Of a stretch of 64,000 bases of DNA, positions 34,670 to 44,865 are shown in pieces. A program made the position numbers and the translations under genes. Origin of the DNA: Erythrobasidium yunnanense (lineage: Eukaryota > Basidiomycota > Cystobasidiomycetes > Erythrobasidiales > Erythrobasidiaceae); contig BCJC01000002.1 in assembly GCA_001600175.1 (NCBI GenBank), positions 2,825,111-2,889,110 of the forward strand, read 5' to 3'. How positions within the stretch are numbered: the first letter of the stretch is position 1; each line of letters opens with the position of its first letter. Below the pieces are notes generated by a model. That model searched no databases. It was not told the DNA's origin and saw only the letters and a list, made by a program, of their open reading frames with translations.

Positions 34670-35768
34670 TTAGTCTGTCCCCAGTCTATTCCCTCTGCCC
34701 CATTGATGACCCGATGTCGTCTGCGTAGACGATCTTGAAGCAGCCGCAGGCGCAGCAGCAGCTGCAGTGTTACCCGTCCTTCCACTCGCTGGTCTCGGCG
34801 CACCGGAAGACGGTCTGTAACCCGTCACTCCCCCTCCTAGATTCCTTTCTCGAGCTGGTCCATCATTCGACGCTGAGATAACCCAAAGCTTCTTGTACCA
34901 TGCTGGTGTTGCGAGATAGCGTGTAAGGACGGAGCCTGGATTTGCGCGTGGATAGACTTCGGTCAAATAGAAATAGATATGAGCTGAAATGATGCCTGTA
35001 AGACCTTCCATAGCTGCAGCTGGGCCTGTTCATCACAGAGACGTCAGTATGATATCAATGTAAGCTGAGAATATGTGTGCGGACCGCCTTGTACGAGATC
35101 TAGCGCCAGTAAAGCATAGCTGAGATACTTGGCTGGAATAGTTATGAAGCCGTATAGGTTCATAGGTTGTTCAGGCGAGAACTGCGCCCATAGATGTGTC
35201 ATGGCCAGTAAGAGTGCTCGGAAGAAGATGACGGATTTGAGAGGGTAGTTCAGAGCCTGCGACGCATCCCAGACATCAGCCGATGAAGCAGTCGTTGAAG
35301 GGAGAGAAGAGGTCAGCGTACGATAATGCTTCCACTCATGCATATCAACGCCCATGACAGGTCGTGAGAACGGTTCTTGTACATCCCTGCGAGCCAACGA
35401 GACACATCAGCATTGTCTCGGCCAAGTCGGGTCGCACAGCACGCACCATCCTCTAGATCTCTAGACGTCTTGAAGAGGAAGAAGAAGTTGAAGAGCGCCG
35501 AGATGCCCGTCCCTACATTCCAATTTGTTCGGTGCACGTCAGCTCTCCTCCATCCGGACTCTTCGAAAGCCCGCAGCGCACCAGCGAAGAAGAACGGCGT
35601 TATGATCCTCCATATCTGCAGCTTGTTTCGTATCGCATGCGGCAGGAACACGATTGAGTATGGACTGAGCACGCCGAGCAGCGCTGGGACGGTGATTCCT
35701 CCAACTCCAGCTACGAGGAAACGGGTGACGGGAGGGAGAGACACGAATGCTCGCTGGAGTTCAGCCAT
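34670..35768 (-). CDS. DFM1: Derlin (Der1/Dfm1 family, ER-associated degradation)
   Basis: Four exons (35768-35447, 35386-35322, 35256-35085, 35025-34670) give 304 aa. Derlins are inactive rhomboid-fold proteins in the ER membrane that help extract misfolded proteins for Cdc48 and the proteasome. The N-terminal pattern is typical (PPVTRFLVAG, then LQIWRIITPFFFAGAL, then FNFFFLFKTSRDLE). Later segments include LNYPLKSVIFFRALLLAMTH and IISAHIYFYLTEVYP. The tail after the last membrane helix is long, Ala/Ser/Gly-rich and basic, ending GHQWGRGNRLGTD. Its RPSSG/GHQWGRGNRLG pattern recalls the SHP-box tails of Dfm1/Derlin-1 that bind Cdc48. Dfm1 is favoured over Der1 for this reason. Confidence 0.9.
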
Positions 35769-36075
35769 GATGGCAGTAGTATCAGTCCAGAAGTTACGCG
35801 AGCTAGGAAAATGACAGGAATCGTCTTGTTGACACGAAGCACTGTCCGCAGCCAGTCAGCCGGAAATTAAGTATGCATTTTCCAGGAGATTACAGCGCTA
35901 TATCTACATCATTTGCTACTTCTGAACTGCTGTGTGTACTGAGTCCCCTTGAACCTTGCACTTTGCGAACGGCCCCCGTCCGACAAGGGCTTTGCCTGGC
36001 CTTTACGCTCTTTTCTTTTGGGGTACATCTGCTACAATCTTCTGAACATTGACATCTGCAGTCTCAAAGCTATCC

Positions 36076-37685
36076 ATGGCTACTCCTGCTACTCCTACCT
36101 CTGCTACGCCTTCGCCTTCAATGGATCCAGCTGTCGGATCAAGCTGGTCCTCGAGAGACGACTTGCATGCTATCATTCGCGAAAACGGGAAACAGAGAGG
36201 CTACATCTTCAAGCAGTCCATGTACGTTCATAGACATCGTTGCTGAAACTGCTAGCTCGCTCTGACATACTTTTCCTTTTACACCTTCACCCGGTCCTGG
36301 CCTGTCACCCAATTTAATCCAATCCAGCACTTCCTCTACGAAAGTCAACTGGTACTGCAGCAACAAGGTGTGTAGTAGTCTTATCCACTGTCATGCACTT
36401 CTTCTCTGTCCGTCCCTGCCCAGTCTCCACCCTTGCTGACTTTCTCGAAAATGACAGTATGGTGGCCCGAAGTGCTTGGCTGGCTTCAGAGCGCTCTTGC
36501 AGGAAGACGGCGACTGGTAGGTCGATACATCTTACACTCCTCATCACTTTCCTATACCTGCTATCTATCTGCGATACCTACGCTCCCTTTCAGACGAGCA
36601 AACGACGTGGAGCCGGTCCGACAATTCAGTCGCATTAGCACACTTTCCCTCGCACTCTTCTCAGACAGTTCCATTGATGAACACAGTACTCACACTTCTT
36701 GATTCTTCCTTCGCAGGCTTATCGTTGAAGCCGGTGACCATAACGACGCCTGCACCCGCGTCAGACAGAAGGTCCTCTCTCGCGTAAGCCTAAACTTCCT
36801 TTTCTTCGACACATCTCTTCCTGCTCCCAGTACATATCACTGTGTCAGCTGCACGCTGTCCCCGCTTATCTCCTTCCGCACCGCATCACTGCTTGAGGTC
36901 GCCGAGTGAGCGTGGCAAGATTTTCAGCTCAGGCCTCCTATTTTCGCGGGGACCTGTGCCTGAAAACACGACCGGCGAAAAACCCTAAAGAGCCTATTAG
37001 AACCAGTCACTGACGCTTGTATCATTCGCTTTCACAGAAAGGAGCAGAGATACCTGAAGATGGAACCCTGCCACCTGTCCTACCTAGCTATTCTGTCCCA
37101 GCTACGCCTGCAGCTTCAGCTGGCTCGTCGTCTGCATCAACTCCTTCGGCTCTGTCAAACGCAGCAAGGACTCGTGCAGCTACAAGAAGCACTCTAATCG
37201 AGCCTGCCACCAAGAGACGCGCTACTTCGCGCTCAATGAGCAGTGTTGTTGCTTCAGGCACAGGCACTTCTGCACTAGGCACGCGCTCCAAAACAAGTCG
37301 CGTCTCTCCACCCAACTCTTCAGCCAACAACGCTCAACCTGGACTTCAATCCGCTTTCTTCGGTCTGGGAAGTCTAGAGAACAGGGAAAGAGGCGGGAAA
37401 TTCAGACCAAGATCCTATTCCCAGACTTCGACTTCTACGACTGCGTCAAGCAACGACCCAACTAGGACTCCTGGTCCTTCGATCTTTGGAAATCTGCCGA
37501 GAGTCACTATTATCGATCCGTCTTTCCACTTCCCGGGCGTCGATCTGGAAGGCGTGTTCGAGGCTGTAGAAGAGGAGGGCAAAGCAGGTGGAGATACGCT
37601 GAAAGCCACACCTTCGATGGCATCAAGGAAGAGGAAACGTAGTGCAAGCACTACATCTTCTTCAGCCGTCAGCATTAAGGAGTAG
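36076..37685 (+). CDS. Putative WRKY/GCM1/FLYWCH-type zinc-finger protein, 319 aa
   Basis: Five exons in phase: 36076-36221, 36328-36367, 36458-36516, 36717-36783 and 37038-37685. Joining the small exons yields RENGKQRGYIFKQS, then STKVNWYCSNK, GGPKCLAGFRALLQEDGDW and VEAGDHNDAC. The order W-x-C...K-C...W...G-x-H-N is that of the WRKY/GCM1/FLYWCH zinc-binding fold, also found in FAR1/Mutator-derived regulators. The rest is low-complexity Ser/Thr/Ala with basic clusters (KRRATSR, SRKRKRSAS), fitting a nuclear DNA-binding protein. An ordered block near the end (PRVTIIDPSFHFPG) has no known match. The last zinc ligand would be Cys or Asp after HN, so the fold needs testing. Confidence 0.65.
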
Positions 37686-38177
37686 TGCACTCTCGGACTT
37701 GTCAACCAACATACTTCTCGGCTCTGCGAACGATTCCTCTGCGAACGATTCTACAAGGACATTCTCTCTCCTTTCTTCCGTTTTTCTTGGCAAGCGACAC
37801 ACACGTTATATAGCCGTATTCTATCCCTCTTCCTTCCTTCTTCCACACTATGTATCCAAATCTTAATACGAAGTTTCAGCTGGCCAAGATCACAAGGCAA
37901 TGCTTATATTGTCCTCGAACGTAGGTTTCACTAGAGTATCGATGTTATAAGACGAGATCAGCTTGCTTGTTTGCTGCTTCTCCTCCAATCAGATGTACAA
38001 ATACATAGGTTGGCGTTCTTCCAAAGCTATCGCATGCTCCCTGATATTGAAAGTTTCGGATTTGCAATTAGCAGTAAGCAGTAAAAGGGCCGGCAACACC
38101 TTATGTCAACACCGACGTCCAGGTGATTGCGAACCATGGATAAGTAGCTAGAAGACTACAGTTCTCATCCCTGATTC
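37686..38177. other. Intergenic region, nothing recognised
   Basis: Between convergent genes. The first ~100 bp carry TCTGCGAACGAT twice (near 37725 and 37739). No domain-bearing frame is present. Confidence 0.5.
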
Positions 38178-38755
38178 TCAATACCTAGTTCCCCTGGAGA
38201 ACATATACCGGCTTACGATCGTTGCTCGCCCACTTGCGACTTGAATGAGCGGGTAATGGTGCTTCCAGACCTCCTTGACTTTGGTCGAATCGCGAGACGT
38301 GTTACATGATTCAATAAGCGTGTCGACTCTTTTTGCATCCATATCTGTGAAGGCTGAGAAAGGGAAGGTCTTGCCGTCGGAACATAAAATAGACTCAGTT
38401 TGAAGGTTGATAGACTCGACATCGTAGTCGCCATCAACGTAAACAGCAGTCCCGCTATTCAGGAGAATCATCCGACTCAGCCGCGCGAGATGAAGCAGCT
38501 CTCGTATACTTACGCTTTGGTCATGGCAGCGTAGCGCTTCAGGCTCTCATTTTCAGCTTCTAAGACACCGATTCTGTCCTGAAGCGCACGGATCTTCGCA
38601 TTTGAGGACCGTACTTGCTCCATCAAAGCATCCATGGTATTGCTGGTTGTTGTTGACGTTCTTCGTAGCTGAGGGCGAGCGGAAGAGCTGGTCTGGGAGG
38701 CGGACAAAGTTCGCCTGTCGTTCTGCATTGCTGAAGGTATCGTCGATGAGTGCAA
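38178..38755 (-). CDS. Coiled-coil family protein, copy 3 (unknown function, 179 aa)
   Basis: Two exons, 38755-38514 and 38475-38178, with a 38-bp GTAAGT...GAG/AG intron. It starts MHSSTIPSAMQN. The head includes QLRRTSTTTSNTMDALMEQV, which is close to copy 5 (LRRTSTTTNTMEALLRNV), then a coiled coil (IRALQDRIGVLEAENESLKR). The C-terminal domain has DGDYDVESI, SILCSDGKTFPFSAFTD and LIQVASGRATIV. A GTAAGC follows ATI, so a short further exon could exist. No signal peptide is visible. Confidence 0.75.
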
Positions 38756-38854
38756 GTCTGCCAGAGACTTGCAGTCAATTTGGGCTCGACGTTATTGCGT
38801 TGCTTCTGGAGTGGTCCGCTTGCAATGGCAGAGAGGAAAGAGCTGCAGCACAAG

Positions 38855-39000
38855 TCTGCCCGTCTTTATACTTGGCCAGCGGGTTTTGTGAAGGGACAGC
38901 CATTTGACGACATTGAAAAGTGAAAGGTTGCACCCCTTACGATTTCCCTTGTCATACGGTCAACATCCTCATCAGTCTGTTGACACGAGTGTTGAGCTGA
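38855..39000 (-). promoter_or_regulatory. Promoter module of coiled-coil copy 3
   Basis: The order is CAGACTGATGAGGATGTTGACC near 38957-38978 (read in two parts, CAGACTGATGA and GGATGTTGACC), CAAGGGAAATCG near 38940-38951, TTCAATGTCGTCAAATGGC near 38899-38917, and TATAAAGACGGGC near 38858-38870. Flanking bases differ more than the boxes do, which suggests the boxes are under selection. Confidence 0.6.
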
Positions 39001-39283
39001 CAGGCTACTTGCCTGTAGAGTCAGCCGAGAGTAGGTAGAAGTAGTCATTGAGTAGGGTCGTGCTTATCCGTGATCGGTCTGTAAGTGACGCCAAGGCAAA
39101 GCCTTCCATGAGTCGCATTAGCATACCGAAGTGTTATCGAAGACCATAAAGCTGCTATGGAATAAGACAAGACTCTAGTGTATAGATGGGCGCAACATCC
39201 TCTGGTATACACTCGATCCTGCCTCTGAAGAAGCGGAATGAAAATAGACTCTGCCCAAGCTTATGCGCCATGCTGCACATCGC

Positions 39284-39885
39284 TCACTTGGTAGCAGGTC
39301 TATTGACGAGAGTGGGTCGATCACCGGCGACTCGAACGGCGTTGTAAGAGTTTTGAAACCTTTCGAGAGCCCTATTCATGCGCCATTGGCCGTCAGCGAA
39401 ATCGTTGATCTTGCGCCCTTGCTCGGCCACTACGTTGCAGGCATCGCGATCCGTGGAAATGAACAGATCAAAGGCGAACTTCCGTTCCCCTGAGCAGATG
39501 ATAGCTTTCCCAAAGGCGTCAACGGAGACTATGGAGAAGACTCCATCCCGAGAGGCTGTAGAAGGACTGGCTCCGATAATTCAGAGACCAGGCGCCTTCA
39601 GTTTCGCTCATCAAAGTGGTCGAGCTGCTCAAGTTGGACTCACGATGTTCCCTTCGCCGATCCAGCCTCCAGTGTCAAGATCTTCGCCTGCAGAAGAGCG
39701 ATCTGATTACGCGAGCTGGTGACCTAGTGCGTCAAGGCCTCTATAGTGTTGCTATTGGTAGACATCCTTCGCAGGTAGCCTGGACGAGCAGGAGAGCTAG
39801 GTTGAGACGTGGGCTGAGAGCCAGGTTGAGAGCCGAGCGATACCATGGATGAGGTTCGGGGTCTGTTCTGCGTTGTTTGAGCCAT
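39284..39885 (-). pseudogene. Coiled-coil family, copy 4, with in-frame stop
   Basis: Exon 1 (39885-39644) starts MAQTTQNRPR and has the family head, but a TAG follows TIEALTH, at the point where copy 5 reads MEALLRNVTS. Beyond it the same frame continues with family sequence (VTSSRNQIALLQAKILTLE) to a GTGAGT donor. Exon 2 (39566-39284) is fully open: DGVFSIVSVD, AIICSGERKFAFDLF, YNAVRVAGDRPTLVN, then a stop. So only one lesion is seen. The copy is either a young pseudogene, a gene using read-through, or one that makes a 53-aa head peptide. It is closest to copy 5. Confidence 0.7.
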
Positions 39886-40039
39886 TGTAGGTGCGTAGAG
39901 GTCTTCCAGAGACTGTTGAAGATGGGTTTGTTTGAAAGTGGTGCCGCTGCTGCTGAACTTTCTTGCTTGAAGCGGAAGAGAGAGAGCTGAGGCACAATTT
40001 AGCTTGTAATTATGTGTAGAGCGAGTTATCGTGTGAAGG

Positions 40040-40145
40040 GATGGGTATGTGACGACTGTGAATGGAGAGAGGGTCAAGTCCGGTTCGAATTCCCATTGAA
40101 GCATGGTCAGCATCCGCAGTAGCCTGGTCAGCATCCGCAGCAGCC
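40040..40145 (-). promoter_or_regulatory. Promoter module of coiled-coil copy 4, distal box duplicated
   Basis: Contains CCATTCACAGTCGTCACATAC (40045-40065; two parts, CCATTCACAG and TCGTCACATAC), ATGGGAATTCG near 40087-40097, and the distal box GGATGCTGACCA twice. The TATAAAGACGGGC box of copies 1-3 is not recognisable here. Confidence 0.55.
40104..40145. repeat. 21-bp tandem direct repeat upstream of copy 4
   Basis: TGGTCAGCATCCGCAGTAGCC at 40104-40124 and the same with one base different at 40125-40145 (units: TGGTCAGCATC + CGCAGTAGCC / CGCAGCAGCC). The unit equals the distal conserved promoter box of the family. Confidence 0.9.
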
Positions 40146-41623
40146 TGCTGTGAGACTGATAGGTACAGCAGGCTGCTTACCGTAGAGTTAGATTGAATGT
40201 AGACGAGGATTGAGTGCGCTTGCGCGCCAGGGCGTGTGACAGCATTTCTGTCATCCCGAGAGGGCTAATATTGATTGCAATGCTCGAGCGAATACTTGTG
40301 ATAAATAACAAATGCCAGCAACGCGGGGGTCGAGTTAGATCCTTCTAGTCGCTGCCTCATTCAAGCCACTGTTGAGACGAGGGCGAGATGTGATGACGAG
40401 ACCGGCTATCGTGTTCTTGAGAGCGGATGCCAAGCTGAGGGCGGAGAAGTGATGAGGAGACCGTTCGTCAGCGTTCGGAATGGCTCGCCTGTCAAGATGA
40501 TGAGTCTGCGCGAGTCGGTTCTGGTGCCGAACTGCCTTCGTTGCAGCTGCCTGCCCTCCACAATGTCAGCAGAGAGGGATGAGCCGTAGGTCAGATCTGC
40601 AATCAGGGAGATGTGTCAGAAGTGAGAAGTGCCCATATACGGTCGCTGCGTGTCTTCGCCTCCGCTGGCGCGTCGGCTCAGATCACTTCGCTCCTGAATC
40701 GGATTGAGAGCAGACTCATCTGACTAGGAAGTCGCTTCTGGTGGCTGGGAGCTGAGAGCTATTAGTGAACCGAAAGTGAAAAGGTGTTGGCTCATTTATC
40801 ATATGTCTAGCTAGGTCCGCAAGCTTGTTGGTGAGACAAAGGATTTGGTCAAGCGTGACCCAGAGCGCATTGCAGTCCGTACCTTCTCTGCGGTAGCGAT
40901 GTCCTGCAATAACGATATAGGTTTGAGCGAAGGAAGGAGTGGCCACAGCCAGGACTTGCAGCGATATGCAGGAGATCTGGTGCTGACGAAGGGGACCTGT
41001 AGTTGGCCCGTCAGCGCAGTGGCAGTCAGGCTGTTGAATGACGATCGTTGAAGCGTGCACAGATCAGACTCGGCTTGAGCGACGATATGTCCAACTTAGC
41101 ATCCACTGATGGAGCAGAGTCAAGGAGCAGCTGCACAGCCTCTCCAGAGGGTCAGCAAAGCTTTGCAATTCGATAGCGGCCGCTTACCGTCAGATCCTCT
41201 TGTTCCTCGCTGATATCCGTCCGACGCGCTCCAAGTCCATTGGTGAATCCTTTGTGAGGTGGGAGAAGTACAATGGCACATTACATTGATTTACCTTTGG
41301 GTAACAAGGGGCATCATCCAGCTAAAGCTTACGCTCCTTCCGCAAGCTACAGTCACACGCAACAAGGAAAACGATTTTTGGAAGGCAGACAACAGCTGCG
41401 AGATTATTAAGTGACTCCTGAGCAGTATCAAGGCGAAGGCAGGGCTTTACGCCGTTAGACGCTAGTTGCGTACACTCAAAATAAAAACATAACACATCAG
41501 GCGATAGTCATTCAGCAAACCGAACGGTGGGGTGTATCTTCAATGTCGAGTGTCTGCCGAGAAGGACAGAGAGAAACGTGAAGATAAATGTAAGTTACGA
41601 AGAGGACCCTTTCCAACTGGCTC
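40146..41623. other. Intergenic region with weak repeats, no supported gene
   Basis: About 1.5 kb between copies 4 and 5. A minus-strand frame at 41060-40716 (114 aa) has no domain. A near-direct repeat, GGGCGAGATGTGATGACGAG (40381) against GGGCGGAGAAGTGATGAGGAG (about 40439; written in parts GGGCGGAGAAG + TGATGAGGAG), is visible. The stretch may hold a decayed family member, but I could not confirm one. Confidence 0.45.
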
Positions 41624-42226
41624 TCACTTGGCAGAACTTGCATTGGTCAAAGTTGGTCGACCACCCACCACTCGGACGGCGTTGTAACATAGATTGAACC
41701 GGGCCTCAGCCGCTTTCAGCCACTTTTCACCCTCGAAATAGTTAATCTTCTTGTGTTGCTCGACTAGAGCGTCACAGGCAGCGCGGTCGGTCGTATTGAA
41801 AGCTTTGAAAGCGAATTTGCGTTCATTATTGCAGATGACAGCTTGGCCTGCGGGGTCGGCCTTGATAATCGCAAAGAGTCCATCCAATGGAGATGCAGCA
41901 GATTCGGTTCTACTTATGGAAGGAAACGCGTCATCAGGAGCCATTTGAGAATACTTAGACTGCTCAAGCTGGACTCACTTCGTTACTTTCGCCAGCTCCT
42001 GCTCCAGCCTCATCTTATCGGCTTGCAAAGTGGCGTTCTGAGTGCGCAAGCTAGTGACGTTACGCAACAAAGCCTCCATAGTATTCGTGGTAGTAGACGT
42101 TCTGCGCAGATGACCTGGACGAGCAGGAGAGTTAGGTTGGGAGTTAAGCGAGGTTATAGACGGAGTTCGGAATCTGGGCATGTTGTTGTTTTGCATTGCT
42201 TGAGCCATTGTTCGTAAATCTGCCAA
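41624..42226 (-). CDS. Coiled-coil family protein, copy 5 (unknown function, 189 aa)
   Basis: Two exons, 42226-41987 and 41953-41624, separated by a 33-bp intron (GTAACG...TAAG) that removes a stop. The start is MADLRTMAQAMQN; the inner ATG (42208) aligns with the MAQ start of copies 1 and 4. The head reads RFRTPSITSLN, then LRRTSTTTNTMEALL; a coiled coil follows (RTQNATLQADKMRLEQELAK). The C-terminal domain has DGLFAIIKAD, QAVICNNERKFAFKAF, NLCYNAVRVVGGRPTLTN. The conserved promoter boxes seen in copies 1-4 are weak or absent upstream, so its expression may differ. Confidence 0.75.
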
Positions 42227-42663
42227 CGATTTAGGAAGTGGTATTCGATGGTAAAGTGCTGCTCGCTTGGATTGCTTTGTCTGTGGTGAGATGTCAGGAG
42301 CAGAGAGCAGTCAGACGCAAGGCCCAAATTCATGGCCATCATGAATCGGCGTTTGCAACATCTGATGACCGACATCGGTCTTGCGGACAGCTGCCATTAG
42401 ATGGCCCTTCATATGACCGAAGGCCTAGATGTCGCCAAGGCTTGCAGTTCCTACAAGCGTTCTCATCAGCGGCGGGCTTCTTCCGTTGGCCGATAGGTGG
42501 ACTGGGACAAAGGAAGCAGATACTTCAGGGTCGTCTTTGCATCCGCTCCAACAGGTGCTGGCAAGCCTGACGTCTCGAGGAGGTTCCGATTGAGCAGTCA
42601 GACTTAGCCCGGATCCGGCAGCATTCAGCGGTTCCCGCTTGCAGATCGGGTATCCCCAGCGTC
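42227..42663. other. Intergenic region upstream of copy 5
   Basis: Only weak matches to the family boxes (CATATGACCG near 42410, TTGCATCCGCTCCAACAGG near 42536). No gene is supported. Confidence 0.4.
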
Positions 42664-44405
42664 CTATGCTACAGTCTTGACGTGCACCGACTTAGCTCTC
42701 GTAACAGCATCGAAGCCATACGAGCTTAGCGAGACACCTCTTCCAGATTCCTTGACGCCTGTCCAGCCAAGAGCCGGATCGAGATAGTCTGCTCGATTCT
42801 GGAAGACTGTGCCTGCTTCCACCTCTGGCATAAGACGTTCGAAAGCTGCATCGTCGTTTGTCCATATCGAGGCGGTAAGACCGTAGGGAGAGTCGTTCAT
42901 GAGCTTCAGGGCTTCTTCGTCGCTTGATACCTTAATGACTCCGACAACGGGGCCGCTGCATTAGACGCGCATCAGTATACAGAGTACTGACCGTGAAAAC
43001 CTCGCTTTTACGCACAAAGTTTCGTCCATCATAACCTTCATCGAATGATCGACATTGACCAGGACTTGCGGCGCTACGTATGTAGAGCCTTCTTTCGCTA
43101 CTGATGAGTACTTATCCGCAGATACTAGAGGCTTTGCGCCCTTTGAGACTGCCCGAGAGTCAGAAAAGCCTGCTACAAGAATGCTATAGCCGACTCACTG
43201 GCATCTTGAATATGGTCCCTAATGTTGGAAGCGCTTGCTTTGCTGACGACAGGTCCTAGAGTTGTCTCTGACTTGCGTGGGTCGCCAAGCTCGTATTCCT
43301 GGAAGAGCTGTCAACTCACTGTCGCTTAAGACGGGAAGTGCAGGGTTGAGCGCACCGATACTGCCTTCGCAAGCTCGTCTACGAACGGCTGATACACCTT
43401 CTCATGCACGTATATCCTCTCTATCGCACAGCAGCTTTGACCAGAGTTGAAGAAGCCTGCATCTGCAAGTTCGGTCGCGCAATACTTTGGATTCGCATCT
43501 TCCCTAACATATGCAGGATCTTTGCCTCCTAGCTCCAAGTTGACTATCTTGAATGCACCTGTCTTTGCTCCTCGAGCATTCTCTTCGACGCGGTACCCGT
43601 TCTTGACGCTTCCGGTGAAAGATACAAAGTTGACTTTCGGGTGCGATACGAGCAGATCCAGCTGCTCTATACTGAGGTGTACAGATTGGCATACGTCGTT
43701 CGGAAGTCCAGCTTCGAGGAGGAGAGCAGCTATGTTGTCGGCGGGCGAAGGTGTTTGAGGAGAGGGCTTCAGGATAACGGAGTTTCCAGCAAGGAGAGCA
43801 GGTATAAGAGCATTGACTTGGATCATGTAAGGGAACTGGCGAGACGAGATTAGCTTGTTGCGATTCGCTCAGGCGCAGCTAGACTTACGTTCCAAGCCGA
43901 GATCAGCACCACGACACCCATAGGCTCTCTTCTTATCCATCTCCTGAATCCAGGCTTGTCTGTATCCTTGAGCTCTACATCCTTGAGCTTTTCCTTTGCG
44001 ATAGAGACCATGTACCGCGCGCGCTCCAGGAACCCTCCCATCTCGCCAGCTGCAAACTTGATAGGTCTTCCCATCTCCTCTGTAAGTTGTTTAGCATATT
44101 CTTGCTTCTTGCCCTCAAAAAGCTGTAAAAACTTGTCGATGATGGCCAGGCGCTCGTCCAGGCTTGTTTTGCGCTTGACAAGAACAAGTCAGATCCAGCA
44201 AGGCAGAGCATAATATCAAGAGATTGATCTACCCATGACTTCTGAGCAGCGTGCGCCCGCTCTACAGCTGCGTTCAGCTCGTCGTTGCTAGGCAGTTCTC
44301 GAGTCGTGACGGCAGAGCCATCGATAGGCGATATCTGAACAGGCAGCAATCAGATTTCGTCCATGAACGTCAAAGTTCGAGCTTTACGGTAGTTTGTGTC
44401 GGCAT
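42664..44405 (-). CDS. NAD(P)-dependent aldehyde dehydrogenase
   Basis: Multi-exon gene starting MPTQTT (44405) and ending VHVKTVA. The family oxidises aldehydes to acids. Visible motifs are GVVVLISAWN and the cofactor-binding LLAGNSVILKPSPQTP, then VNFVSFTGS, the general-base motif LELGGKDPAYV, and the catalytic-cysteine motif FFNSGQSCCAIERIYVH. The C-terminal exon has NDSPYGLTASIWTNDDAAFE and GWTGVKESGRG. All key residues are intact. The substrate cannot be told from sequence; no presequence is seen, so a cytosolic enzyme is likely. The downstream region to 45234 contains strong hairpins and no gene. Confidence 0.92.
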
Positions 44406-44583
44406 CCTTCTCGCGTTGGTTTAAGCAAGATCAGTGTCCACCTCATCTGCGCAAAAGATTACATTTGCGAAGCTGCTCATCAACCTCACATCCTCCTCCA
44501 TGCACCTTCTGTATCTGTTGAACGAGCCTCTTGACCTTCCAGGACGCTCCCCTCCACAAGCTTCACCGCTAACCGGTCCTACC

Positions 44584-44865
44584 CTCCTGGACCACTTCCT
44601 ACTGGAGATTGGCTTGAAGCTTAGCTAGGAGAGAGAGAGGGGGCTGCCTCACTCTCTAGCTGCCCGTTTCCTGGGTCACCTCCTACTGAGAATTGGCTTG
44701 GAGATGACCCAGGAGATTTCAGATTTTTCGATCGGGTAGGCTAAGACCAGGTCTCCAACCTGGTCATGAACCCGCCAGACAGCCAGCGTCCTCTCACTGG
44801 TGACTCCCCCCTCCACTGAAAATCTTGGTGGAGGGGGGGGGGGGTCACCAGTGAGAAGCTTTGGG
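44584..44865. repeat. Cluster of four hairpins (palindromic repeats)
   Basis: Hairpin 1, 44584-44631: CTCCT/AGGAG outer and CTTC/GAAG inner stem. Hairpin 2, 44670-44713: CCTGGGTCA/TGACCCAGG, with inner CTCC/GGAG. Hairpin 3, 44745-44765: GACCAGGT/ACCTGGTC. Hairpin 4, 44793-44855: CTCACTGGTGAC...CTCCAC paired with GTGGAG(G12)TCACCAGTGAG across an 11-base loop. Hairpins 1 and 2 share nearly the same 16-base loop (TACTGGAGATTGGCTT and TACTGAGAATTGGCTT) while their stems differ. Confidence 0.85.

Noticed and set aside
40716-41060. 114-aa minus-strand frame between copies 4 and 5
   Set aside because: No domain, no good start context, no similarity to the family; could not be tied to splice partners.
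44833-44844. Run of 12 G as a telomere-like or assembly-gap signal
   Set aside because: It pairs with a C run inside a longer inverted repeat, so it is better explained as part of the hairpin; no telomeric repeat is present.
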